Part shown: positions 42,846 to 51,593 of the stretch, in pieces
Layout of the letters: every line of letters starts with the position of its first letter
Numbering within the stretch: the first letter of the stretch is position 1
Assembly (NCBI GenBank): GCA_964511075.1
Contig: CAZEDM010000008.1
Coordinates: 1-64,000, forward strand
From: CAZEDM01 sp964511075
Lineage (GTDB): Bacteria > Zixibacteria > MSB-5A5 > RBG-16-43-9
Reading direction: 5' to 3'
DNA length: 64,000 nt
The notes under the pieces: generated by a model
The model's database searches: none
Seen by the model: the letters and a program-made list of their open reading frames with translations, nothing else
Told to the model about the DNA's origin: nothing
Program-made: the position numbers and the translations under genes

Positions 42846-43407
42846 TGACTTTAGAGAATACTCTTTTGACCTGATCGCCAGCAGCTCCAATTCTCTGCTC
42901 TGTTAAAGAAACAATATTCTGAAAGAACAGTAAATACACTTCTGAAATTTAGTAGAACAGAATCTACTAAGAGAGAGTTCCTAAAAGAAATAAAGATGTA
43001 AAAAGCGTAAACAGAAGCTGCACCTGTTGCATTATTTGCCCCCCCCGGTGGGCTAAGCAGGTGAGAGAAAATAGAAAGAACGCAATATCGAGTAAATGAT
43101 CCACGAATTAAATATTTAATGGAAAAATCAAAAAGCCTGCTTGGTAGGGGTTTAATATTAAGTTAGAAGCAAAAAGAATCAAAGATTAATCTGTCCCGTA
43201 TTTCGCTCCAGTTTAAAGTTAGTATATCAGGCTGGACTGAGGGTTAAGAATCTTGAAGAATCATTGTTGAACTATTCGGACTGCTGCACTCCGCTCACCA
43301 GAAAACAGTCAGTAAAACAGGCGAAAGCAAGGAACCACAGTGACGTAGCGCTATATTTTGGTGATCCGGTCTCGTTGATCGGAGAAGATGGGCATCTGTC
43401 ATTTCAA

Positions 43408-43492
43408 AAAAATGCTTGACCTAAGGTAAATTTCTGAATAAGCTTACCTTTGATGTTATGATAAAGCCAGTTGAGAAACTCGCCCAGTGCCA
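43408..43492 (+). repeat. ~85-bp direct repeat, copy B
   Basis: Second copy of the element at 39031-39116. It contains a perfect inverted pair AAGGTAA-n14-TTACCTT just after a TTGACC hexamer, a layout that could be a promoter-operator. Confidence 0.75.
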
Positions 43493-43882
43493 GCTCATAA
43501 CCTATTGGATGGTAATGACTTAAGGACAAGCTGGGCAGTCCCTTGTCTTTCCTTCAGACAATTCTCAAACAACGAATTACATAGAAAGGAGTCGGGTGTA
43601 AGATTTACAATAGCTTGTCTTTGCCAATCCAAGAATCAAAATAAAGGAGTATAGGCGGAGGCTACACCCCGGAAGTAAACTGCTATTCATCTTTTGGATC
43701 CATCATATACTCCATAATAGTTCCTTTTGTGAGTACTAAATATTTGGGGGGGGGTAAGGAAGGGTACATTCCACTTGTTTAGCTTGACATTTGCTATGGC
43801 AGGACTAACTTTAAAAGTGGTACAATAATTGGGGGCAGGCCAAAGTTGGAAGCATTGTGCTTAAACTAAGAAGAATATCTTA

Positions 43883-44013
43883 GATTCGCGAAATATAGCT
43901 AAAAAGTTACGAATATATCGCAAATATTCGCGATATATTAACAAGTAATAACTTAGTGAATTATGTTGAGATGATAGGTTTTATATAAATAGATTCGCAA
44001 AGACTCGCGAATC
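43883..44013 (+). promoter_or_regulatory. cluster of TCGC-N8-GCGA operator-like inverted repeats
   Basis: AATATATCGC (43912-43921) / GCGATATATT (43930-43939) is a perfect 10-bp inverted repeat with an 8-base centre. GATTCGC (43992-43998) / GCGAATC (44007-44013) is a perfect 7-bp one, also with an 8-base centre, and the two centres agree (AAAnAnTC). A half-matching GATTCGCGAAATATAGC lies at 43883. They sit 200-330 bp upstream of the DUF362 start and probably bind a dimeric regulator. Confidence 0.6.
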
Positions 44014-44216
44014 CGGATTGAGTTATATATTTAAATAATTTCTACCCCCTCCTAATTCCAAGTAACACAAAGTGTTAGACTCGAAAAGATATATATTGGA
44101 TTTTGGCATACTTCTTGTTGTTATAGTTACTTAAGTATGTAGAGAACGAGAAACTTTTACCTGCCGATATATGAACTGTTAGAAATCTAACTCGTAAAAA
44201 CTTGAAAGGAGTGGTT

Positions 44217-45863
44217 ATGCATTCAAACAAAAGACAATTTAAAATTCAGCACTCCTGGCATTGGATGGTTGGTTTTTTAGCATTTCTCTGGGTTTTACTA
44301 AGAAGCGGTACAAACCCCAAGCGGTTAACCTATCCTTGCCAGAGGGCAGCCATGCCCTTTGCTGCAAATTGGTTTCTGGCAGTGATTGCATTTTTTGTGG
44401 GGAGTATATTTTTACGAAGATTTGTCAAGTTTTCCGGGGTACTGATTCTGATAGGGGGGGTTATCTGGTTCACAGGTGCCTTGCCCGAACTTACCAGATC
44501 CCAGCTAAATTGCCCAGGGACCCTTCCAGTATGGGAAGTTCCTGATCCCGTGTCAACCGTTTTCGTGATGGATTCCCTTCCCCCGACAACTGGTTCTCTT
44601 GCTGCGGGTGATGCAACTGTTCCCGACGAGTACCTTTCAGATCCTGCTATGGATTCCATACTTGCCATGATGGAGACAAAAGACATTTTTCTTCACAAAA
44701 CCGCATCCCAGCCGTCCGGCATAGTGGGGACTGAGGATATCGTGATCATCAAGGGGAATTTTCAATGGACCAGCAGGAACACCACCAGCACCGACCGCAT
44801 AAAAGGATTGATCTGGCAGATATTAAATCACCCGGATGGGTTTTCCGGCGAGATTCTGATATGCGACAATACGCAGGATATTGGCACGGGAATCAACCAG
44901 GCGGACAATAATTCCGAGGATACAGCTCAGTCCCTTCCGGATGTGGTGAGTACCTTTTATGCTAAAGGATATCCGGTATATTATCTGGACTGGGCCTATC
45001 TCTGGAGTGTAGTGGCATCAGAATATTCTACTGGTGATTATGATGACGGGTATGTCTATGATACGCTGACAAAGATATCCTACCCCAAGTTTCGATCCCC
45101 ATCGGAGGATTACTATATTTCTCTGCGCTACGGGATCTGGGATTCGCTTTCGGCTGAGTATGATTCCTCCCGTCTCTGCATAATTGATTTCCCCGTGTTA
45201 AAATCTCACATGATGGCTGGTGCTACAATCGCTGTTAAAAACTGGATAGGAGTGCTTACTACAGCATATGCTAATCAGCGCTATGGGAGCTGGGATAATA
45301 TGCATTACTTTTATTTCTGGGGTGATTATGCCCTAGTCGCACGGCTGATCGCCGTAACCTACCCCAAACTCTCAATAGTTGATGCGACCTGGACTTCAAC
45401 CTATAATGCGAATGATCTTGACTGGCTGGCAAATACGAATATGCTGGTAGCTTCCACCGACCCTGTTGCGGCTTCCTGGTATGCAGCAAAATTCATACTC
45501 ACACCTGTTGCTCGTTTTCGTCATTATACCAATCCAGAAACTGGTTATTATAGTACGACTCTGAATAGATGGACAGCCTACCTGAGCGATTCAGCAGGAG
45601 TATCCTGCACAAAAGATTCTGCTGAAATCTCTGTTTATGACCGGAGAGTTATGGGCCCCTTATACACTTGCGGTGATACTGACGGAGATGAAGAGTTAAA
45701 TGTTTCAGACGTGATATATTTAATCAACTACCTGTTCAAGGGAGGTTCTCCTCCTGATCCAGCCCAGACTGGTGATGTAAATTGCGATGGTGAAACAACA
45801 GTGTCTGATGCGATCTTTTTAATCAATTATCTTTTCAAAGGCGGGGGGGAACCATGTAGCTAA
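44217..45863 (+). CDS. DUF362-domain protein with two membrane helices and C-terminal dockerin
   Basis: This 548-residue protein has two N-terminal membrane helices (about 18-34 and 51-85). A large exported domain follows that matches DUF362 (VLKSHMMAGATIAVKNWIGVL near 330), a family with no settled function and often an iron-sulfur link. It ends with a dockerin pair (DTDGDEELNVSDVIYLINYL and DVNCDGETTVSDAIFLINYL, each DxDxDG-type calcium loops). It should be anchored in the membrane with the dockerin outside. ATG 44217 follows AAAGGAG; the frame extends five codons further. No neighbour is co-oriented nearby. Confidence 0.82.
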   Translation: MHSNKRQFKIQHSWHWMVGFLAFLWVLLRSGTNPKRLTYPCQRAAMPFAANWFLAVIAFFVGSIFLRRFVKFSGVLILIGGVIWFTGALPELTRSQLNCPGTLPVWEVPDPVSTVFVMDSLPPTTGSLAAGDATVPDEYLSDPAMDSILAMMETKDIFLHKTASQPSGIVGTEDIVIIKGNFQWTSRNTTSTDRIKGLIWQILNHPDGFSGEILICDNTQDIGTGINQADNNSEDTAQSLPDVVSTFYAKGYPVYYLDWAYLWSVVASEYSTGDYDDGYVYDTLTKISYPKFRSPSEDYYISLRYGIWDSLSAEYDSSRLCIIDFPVLKSHMMAGATIAVKNWIGVLTTAYANQRYGSWDNMHYFYFWGDYALVARLIAVTYPKLSIVDATWTSTYNANDLDWLANTNMLVASTDPVAASWYAAKFILTPVARFRHYTNPETGYYSTTLNRWTAYLSDSAGVSCTKDSAEISVYDRRVMGPLYTCGDTDGDEELNVSDVIYLINYLFKGGSPPDPAQTGDVNCDGETTVSDAIFLINYLFKGGGEPCS

Positions 45864-45915
45864 TGTGAGAGATCAACAAACTGGGATGAGAGAAGAGATA
45901 GCAGAAGTTTCAGGA

Positions 45916-46452
45916 TTATGATTGCTCTTTGTTCCTTTTTAATAGTGCTTGGCAGGTGGAACAGAAGTTTTTCGTTTTAAAGTCAATTTCCTCAGCATAG
46001 CTTGTAGGGTACATCACACAATTCGGGGTCCGGCAGTGTATCAGGCCAAAAGTATGACCCAGCTCGTGCACTGCCTCCTTTTCCAGCCGTTCTTTTAGTC
46101 TCTGAGGATTTTTGGGCAGTCCATATAGCTCGTCTCTTAAACGGTAAGTGGAAACCACGGCAGTTTTCCCGTTCAGCTGAGCTTCTCCGAAAACAAAAGT
46201 CAAGACGGGGATATACAGATCCACCTGCGTCACAGCCAGGATTTTGCAGTTGCCTTCTGGAGCCTGGGTTAGAAGCTGGGATAATATCCAGGTGGAGTTA
46301 TATTGATTGCGGACAGGATCTCTGCCCTGCTCCAAAAGGAAAGAGCTATCCGAAATGGCAACCGGAAGGATAAAGATTTCCTTCAATACCAAGGAAATAT
46401 TATCCAGGAGGTCCTTGTCCGAGAATTGAAGTGGAAGTATGTATAGTCGCAC
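45916..46452 (-). CDS. amzA: archaemetzincin-type zinc metalloprotease
   Basis: This 178-residue protein has the complete archaemetzincin signature HExxHxxGxxHC-x4-CxM-x16-CxxC: His129, Glu130, His133, His139, then Cys140, Cys145, Met147, Cys164 and Cys167. The first set binds the catalytic zinc and the cysteines a structural one. It has no signal peptide, so it is presumably cytosolic like its relatives; the natural substrate of the family is not known. The start is a GTG at 46452, 2 bp after the stop of the sigma54 activator, so it is the last gene of the kinase-regulator-protease run. Confidence 0.9.
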   Translation of the reverse strand: MRLYILPLQFSDKDLLDNISLVLKEIFILPVAISDSSFLLEQGRDPVRNQYNSTWILSQLLTQAPEGNCKILAVTQVDLYIPVLTFVFGEAQLNGKTAVVSTYRLRDELYGLPKNPQRLKERLEKEAVHELGHTFGLIHCRTPNCVMYPTSYAEEIDFKTKNFCSTCQALLKRNKEQS

Positions 46453-46454
46453 AT

Positions 46455-47807
46455 CTATTTCCGCAAGCCGTATTTTTCGATCTTATTGTAAAGCGTAGCT
46501 CTGTCGATCTTCAGAACCTCAGCTGTCCGAGTTATGTTCCATCCCATCTCCTCCAGCAGGCACTTTATGTGTATCTTCTCGACTGCCTCCAGGCTCCTGT
46601 CCTCCGGAACGTATTTCGGACACGGTAAGATGGGGAGGTCATCCACAGAGATGCAGGATTCCTTAGCTACAACTATTGCTCTCTCCACGGCATTTTTTAA
46701 CTCCCTTACGTTTCCCGGCCAGTCATAGGTTGTGAGCTTATCCAGGGCTTCTTTGGAAAAGCTATTTACCGGTTTGTTCAAACTGGTCGCTATCTTTTTT
46801 AGAAAGAAATTGCACAGAAGCGGGATGTCGGAACGTCTTTCCCTTAAAGGTGGAATAGAGATGGAGAATACGTTTAGCCTGTAATAGAGATCTTCTCTGA
46901 ACGCTCCCTGCTTTACCGCCAGCTCCAGGTCCCGGTTGGTAGCGCAGATCAATCGAAAGTCGACCTTGATGATCTCGTCTCCCCCTACCCGGGCGAACTG
47001 CTTGGTCTCAATTACCCGCAGTAGGTCTGTCTGAGATTTGGGGTCGATATTTCCGACCTCGTCCAGAAAGATGGTTCCTCCATTGGCCATCTCGAATTTT
47101 CCCTTGCGCCGATATAATGCCCCGGTGAAAGCTCCCTTCTCGTGACCGAAGAACTCGCTTTCCGTAAGTCCCTCGGTTAGGCCTCCGCAATTTACCGTGA
47201 TGATAGGGAAAAATCTCCTGGAGCTTTTGGAATGAATGGCCCGGGCGATAAGCTCCTTGCCGGTTCCGCTTTCACCTTTAATCATCACACTTGTGTCGGT
47301 ATTAGCTACAGTGTCAATCATATCAAAGACCTTCAGCATAGCAGAGCTCTCCCCGATGATCTGATCCACCTCATAGAGCTCCTGGATCTGTTCTTTAAGC
47401 TGGATGTTCTCCGTAAGCAGGCGTTTTTGTTTTATAACGTTGTTTACCAGATGAGAGAGGTAATCAGGATCTATTGGCTTGGTGATATAGTCGTATGCTC
47501 CTTCCTTGAGAGATTTTACAGCGGTATCAACCGTGGCAAAGGCCGTGATCATGATGATAGTTGCGTTGGCGTCGATATCTTTGATCCTCTGCTGTAGTTC
47601 AATTCCGTCCATACCAGGGAGTTTTATGTCCAGGAATACGATATCCCAGAGACCCGGCTTTATCTTCTTCAGAGCCTCGGTGGCATCTGCGGCAGAGTCT
47701 GCCAGGTAACCGTCTTCCTTAAACCACTCAGTTAAAGAATCCCTCACACTGAATTCATCATCCACAATCAAAATGCTTACCGAATCTTTATCCTTTTTGA
47801 GATTCAT
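46455..47807 (-). CDS. NtrC-family sigma54-dependent response regulator
   Basis: This 450-residue protein has a receiver (1-125; VDDE near 16-19, phospho-Asp in IVFLDIKLPG, TKPID), then an AAA+ domain (GESGTGKELIARAIH, GAFTGALYRRKGKFE, TIFLDEVGNI, VRELKNAVERAI). A Fis-type HTH ends it (NITRTAEVLKIDRATLYNKI). It lies 37 bp after the dihaem sensor kinase and 2 bp before amzA. The kinase is the likely phosphate donor, so haem redox or ligand state may control sigma54 promoters. Confidence 0.95.
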   Translation of the reverse strand: MNLKKDKDSVSILIVDDEFSVRDSLTEWFKEDGYLADSAADATEALKKIKPGLWDIVFLDIKLPGMDGIELQQRIKDIDANATIIMITAFATVDTAVKSLKEGAYDYITKPIDPDYLSHLVNNVIKQKRLLTENIQLKEQIQELYEVDQIIGESSAMLKVFDMIDTVANTDTSVMIKGESGTGKELIARAIHSKSSRRFFPIITVNCGGLTEGLTESEFFGHEKGAFTGALYRRKGKFEMANGGTIFLDEVGNIDPKSQTDLLRVIETKQFARVGGDEIIKVDFRLICATNRDLELAVKQGAFREDLYYRLNVFSISIPPLRERRSDIPLLCNFFLKKIATSLNKPVNSFSKEALDKLTTYDWPGNVRELKNAVERAIVVAKESCISVDDLPILPCPKYVPEDRSLEAVEKIHIKCLLEEMGWNITRTAEVLKIDRATLYNKIEKYGLRK

Positions 47808-47844
47808 TGCTTACCTCCAATCATACATCATTCTGTGATTTTAC

Positions 47845-49401
47845 TTAAATTTTAAAGTAGGATCCTCTTGGCTTCTTTCCTCCACAATGTGCCGGAAGCT
47901 GTATGGAGAAAGTGGAACCTTCGCCCACTACTGAATGGGCGTCGATTTTTCCGTTGTGCCTTTCAAGAATTCCATAACATACAGACAAACCCAACCCCAG
48001 TCCCTTGCCCTCTTTCTTGGTGGTATAGAAGGGCTCAAAGATGTGTGGCAAGTCTGCAGGGGAGATACCCGGACCCGTATCCTTAAAGTCGATCCTTACA
48101 TTTTTCCTCTCGGTATCGCAGGAAGTTCTCACAGTTATGCTGCCTCCTTTAGTCATAGCGCCTACCGCATTGTCCAGTATAGCCAGGAAGGCTTGCTGGA
48201 TCTGTTCCCTGTCGCAGATCACTTCTATTTTTCCTTTCTGGTAAGCTTTGATCAGTTCTATCTTATGTAGTTTCAAATGATGCTCCATTAATTGACTACA
48301 GCGGTCCAGGATCTGGTGCAAATCTACTGGAGCAAATTCTCCTATCTGTTTTTTGGAGAAAAGCAGAAGGTCCTTCACTATATTTCCACATCTATGTGTC
48401 TCATCCGCTATCAAAGACATCTTCGTCTGGATGTATGAGAGCTGTTCTGAGGGCAGGTTCAGGGAGGAGAGTCTCTTCTGGATAAGTCTGGCATAGGTTA
48501 GTACTCCTTCCAGAGGATTGTTTAGTTCATGCGCTACGCTGGCGGAGAGTTTTCCCAGGGAAGCCATCTTCTCGACCTGAATCAAGTGCGACTGCATGCG
48601 GTCCAGTTCCTCACGTGCTTTCTTCAGCTCACTGGTCATGCGGTTGAAAGAATTGGACAGTTCCCCGATCTCATCTTTCCGCTGAAGGGGAATAGTGTAA
48701 TCCAGGTTCCCCTGCGCAATCGCCCTTGTCCCCTCGGTTAATTTATGGACCGGGGCGCGAATAAGTGTGAAAACCAGGAATCCGGTTACGGAAAGAACGC
48801 TGAGCACCAGAATCACAGATGCCAATATCGTCTGTCGGCGACTGTGGGAGATATCGGCGTCCACATCATTCAAAGACATCTGTACATCCAATACCCCCAG
48901 AATGAATTTTTTATCCGGAGACAAATGACAGCCAGAGCCGTAACAGGCGGTTTCGTTTTCAATGGGGTTGATCAACGCCAAGACCCTATGTCCGTCAGGA
49001 GACTTTATGATCCGATGGCGTTGTTCCCTGGCAAGAGCTTTAAGTGGTTCGGGAAAGCGGTGGCATACCTGGCAGGCCTCAGATTTAATATTGACTTTGT
49101 TCATTCTTTCTTCCGGACGGGTGGAGAAGATAATCTCGCCCTTTTTGTTATAAATCCTGATGACCTCAAAACCTGGCATCTGGCTGAAGTTTTTAAAGAT
49201 CAGATGGATATCCTCTTTACGATTTATAAGCATACTGTAATGAGTGGATTCCTTTATCAGATCAGTGGTTCTAAGTGCAGCTAATTGCACCTGATCCAGC
49301 AGGTCGTTGGCCTCGCTTTTGACGTTTATGTAGGTAAAAGCAGCCAGCCCCAGGAACATAACCAGAAACAGGGCGATGAAAAACTTTAATCCTAAAGGCA
49401 T
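47845..49401 (-). CDS. dihaem c-type sensor histidine kinase
   Basis: This is a 518-residue kinase. TM1 is at about 7-26, a periplasmic domain spans 27-190, and TM2 is at about 191-214. A HAMP domain (215-267) and a coiled coil follow, then HisKA with phospho-His291 (SVAHELNNPLEG) and a GHKL ATPase (AILDNAVGAM, FKDTGPGI, GKGLGLGLSV). The periplasmic domain has two haem c sites: Cys110-x2-Cys113-His114, and an unusual Cys153-x4-Cys158-His159. Similar haem-bearing periplasmic domains sense redox potential or NO/CO/O2 in other kinases. It heads the run with the sigma54 regulator and amzA. No obvious ribosome site beyond an AGAGGAG. Confidence 0.9.
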   Translation of the reverse strand: MPLGLKFFIALFLVMFLGLAAFTYINVKSEANDLLDQVQLAALRTTDLIKESTHYSMLINRKEDIHLIFKNFSQMPGFEVIRIYNKKGEIIFSTRPEERMNKVNIKSEACQVCHRFPEPLKALAREQRHRIIKSPDGHRVLALINPIENETACYGSGCHLSPDKKFILGVLDVQMSLNDVDADISHSRRQTILASVILVLSVLSVTGFLVFTLIRAPVHKLTEGTRAIAQGNLDYTIPLQRKDEIGELSNSFNRMTSELKKAREELDRMQSHLIQVEKMASLGKLSASVAHELNNPLEGVLTYARLIQKRLSSLNLPSEQLSYIQTKMSLIADETHRCGNIVKDLLLFSKKQIGEFAPVDLHQILDRCSQLMEHHLKLHKIELIKAYQKGKIEVICDREQIQQAFLAILDNAVGAMTKGGSITVRTSCDTERKNVRIDFKDTGPGISPADLPHIFEPFYTTKKEGKGLGLGLSVCYGILERHNGKIDAHSVVGEGSTFSIQLPAHCGGKKPRGSYFKI

Positions 49402-49854
49402 ACTCCTCTCTTTGCTACCATACTCTTAGTCCGAATAACCTTTTTCCACTGAGGATAATATATATCTCTCCTGGCGGAATGAAAAGGGATTTTTATCTTC
49501 CAAATCAGAGAATGAGATTGAAACAGAGCAACCGTTAGGTGGATTATGATTGAGTTACCTTATAATAAATCCCCCTCAAAGAGGTATGGCAAGAAAATTT
49601 TTTCAGCAGGAGGCATTTCTTCATCCCGGCATCTGTTGAGCCAGGGAATCTATCCAGGCTTAAGTCCTCTTCTGTCTCTGGCTTCCGGAAAACAGTGCGT
49701 AGGCTACCCTTTATTGGATAACTCTTAATCAGGAGGTGCTCCCCATCTATTATTTCGTTTTTGCCCTATTTAAAAAGCTTGCTTAATTCTTTTAAAAAAT
49801 AGATATTAAGCCAAGAATAAGTGACTATCCGCTTATTTTTAAAATATCAAATTT
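49402..49854 (+). other. divergent intergenic region
   Basis: These 453 bp separate the dihaem kinase from the beta-propeller gene. An AGGAGGTG at 49731-49738 is not followed by a gene start at a useful distance, like the isolated anti-SD motifs in the two sorting-domain protein leaders. A 60-codon frame (49546-49728) lacks supporting features. Nothing else identified. Confidence 0.4.
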
Positions 49855-51366
49855 ATGTCAAAACTCCTTTTGATTTTCCTCCTTATATTTCTTTTTAGCA
49901 TACCTCTCTTTGCCCAATCCGTTGACACTGCCTGGGTGAGAAGATATACCGGTTTAATAAATGGAGACGATAGAGCAACTGATTTAGTCCTGGATAGTGT
50001 GGGGAACATCTACCTGACCGGATACTGTGAGCAAAATGTGAGTGGAAATATCAATACCGGTTTTGTTACTATAAAGTACTATCCGGATGGGAATACTGCC
50101 TGGATAAGAAGCTATGCCGGGGAGGATAACTCAGACGATTATGCTGAGGCTTTAGCCCTCGATGATTACGGCAATGTGTACGTGACTGGTGCGGGCGATG
50201 TAAATTCAGATGCCGGATCCTACAGTGGCTACCTCACAATAAAATATTTACCTAACGGAGATACTGCCTGGGTGAGATACTTCAGGGAAGAGGTAACGGA
50301 AAAAAACCTGGGTGCTTATGCTATAGCTGTGGATAATTGCGGAAACGTCTACGTGACAGGAACAGGTGCCACTATAGGATACGACACCGACGGAGACTGC
50401 CTATGGATTGACTCTTCCGACTTTGTTGGCCAGGACATAGCCATAGATGATTCCGCTTACGTCTATGTTGCCGGTTACAGTAAAGGGGATGGAACATATT
50501 ATGATTATGTCACGGTGAAATATTCTCCTGAGGGGGATACTGTCTGGACGAGAAGATATAATGGGCCGGGAAATGGCGATGACCGAGCCTGTGCAGTAGC
50601 TGTTGACGATTCAGGTAAAGTGTACGTGACCGGTTCAAGCTTAAGTCTGGGAACATCCTATGATTATGCCACCGTCAAATATCACTCCAACGGGGATATC
50701 TGCTGGGTTAGGAGGTATAATGGGCCGGCTGATGAGTGGGAACAAGCATCTGCCTTGGCGGTAGACGACTCAGGCAACGTATATGTAACCGGGTTCAGTC
50801 AGGGGACAGGGACATCTCACGATTATGCTACAATTAAATACCACTCCAGTGGAGATACAGCCTGGCTGAGAAGATATAATGGGGCTGCAAACTCCTCTGA
50901 CCGGGCCTGGGATATTGCTATTGATGATCTGGGTAATTCCTATGTGACAGGCTATAGTTCAGACACGGAAAGCTCAGACGATTATGCTACCGTTAAATAC
51001 AGTCCTAAAGGAGAACGACTCTGGGTAGAGAGATACAACGGGCCGGCTAATTCCTTTGATCGCCCCTCTGCTATAGCTGTGGATAAGCTCAAAAATGTAT
51101 ATGTGGCTGGTTGGAGTAATGGAGGCGAGACCTCTAAGGATTATACCACTATAAAGTATATTCAGTTTTTGCGGGGAGATACTGACAGTAACGGGTATCT
51201 ATCCTTCTCGGATATAGTCTATCTGATAAATTATCTTTTCAAATTCGGCTCCCTTCCGTATCCCTATCAGTCAGGAGACACAAATTGTGACGGTAAGGTC
51301 AGCCTTTCTGATGCGGTGTATCTGAAGGCATATCTTTTAAAAATGGGGGCACCGCCCTGTAGATGA
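49855..51366 (+). CDS. secreted SBBP beta-propeller repeat protein with dockerin
   Basis: This 503-residue protein has a signal peptide (1-20, ends LFAQ). About eight repeats of roughly 50 residues follow, of the form AxDDSGNVYVTGxS...DYATxKYxxxGDTAWVRRYNGP, the seven-bladed SBBP propeller type. The C-terminal dockerin pair (DTDSNGYLSFSDIVYLINYL, DTNCDGKVSLSDAVYLKAYL) binds calcium. The second blade set is partly shortened (about 150-185). It is probably a surface or extracellular binding protein. The ATG has no Shine-Dalgarno nearby. Confidence 0.9.
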   Translation: MSKLLLIFLLIFLFSIPLFAQSVDTAWVRRYTGLINGDDRATDLVLDSVGNIYLTGYCEQNVSGNINTGFVTIKYYPDGNTAWIRSYAGEDNSDDYAEALALDDYGNVYVTGAGDVNSDAGSYSGYLTIKYLPNGDTAWVRYFREEVTEKNLGAYAIAVDNCGNVYVTGTGATIGYDTDGDCLWIDSSDFVGQDIAIDDSAYVYVAGYSKGDGTYYDYVTVKYSPEGDTVWTRRYNGPGNGDDRACAVAVDDSGKVYVTGSSLSLGTSYDYATVKYHSNGDICWVRRYNGPADEWEQASALAVDDSGNVYVTGFSQGTGTSHDYATIKYHSSGDTAWLRRYNGAANSSDRAWDIAIDDLGNSYVTGYSSDTESSDDYATVKYSPKGERLWVERYNGPANSFDRPSAIAVDKLKNVYVAGWSNGGETSKDYTTIKYIQFLRGDTDSNGYLSFSDIVYLINYLFKFGSLPYPYQSGDTNCDGKVSLSDAVYLKAYLLKMGAPPCR

Positions 51367-51428
51367 GAAACTTAGATTAATCTACTCTTTTGTCTCTGGG
51401 CTTCAGAGAAAAATCCTTAAAATAGTGC

Positions 51429-51456
51429 TTGACAGGCTTAATAACACTCTTAAATT
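51429..51456 (+). promoter_or_regulatory. candidate promoter of the cohesin/dockerin gene
   Basis: TTGACA (51429-51434), 16 bp, TAAATT (51451-51456). It has the same 16-bp spacing as the promoters at 20264 and 23002. A leader of about 130 bases would follow. Confidence 0.45.
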
Positions 51457-51593
51457 GAATTTATAGGAAGAGATAGGAAAGCAATATCATCACAATTGAG
51501 AAAATGGGAAATTTTACGGAGTTTCCTCATCCCTGCTATAAACAATTTAATTTCTAAACAGATCACATTTACCTCTGAAGAAAGGAGGAAAAA

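Larger units (their letters stand above)
42846..44216 (+). other. 1.37-kb gene-free region before the DUF362 gene
   Basis: No convincing frame on either strand. It holds repeat copy B (43408-43492), a TTGACA at 43784-43789 without a good -10, a run of G near 43745, and a cluster of TCGC/GCGA inverted repeats (43883-44013). It is AT-rich at its 3' end and looks like a regulatory region plus the far junction of the ATPase/HEAT segment. Confidence 0.5.

Noticed and set aside
43883..44013. CRISPR array from repeated TCGC motifs
   Set aside because: Only two to three short inverted repeats with irregular spacing, no repeat-spacer pattern and no cas genes.
44104..44119. Sigma54-like promoter TGGCATACTTCTTGTT before the DUF362 gene
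   Set aside because: The GG element is good but the second element has GT instead of the invariant GC.
49546..49728. 60-codon frame before the SBBP gene
   Set aside because: Weak ribosome site at poor spacing, no recognisable features; probably non-coding.
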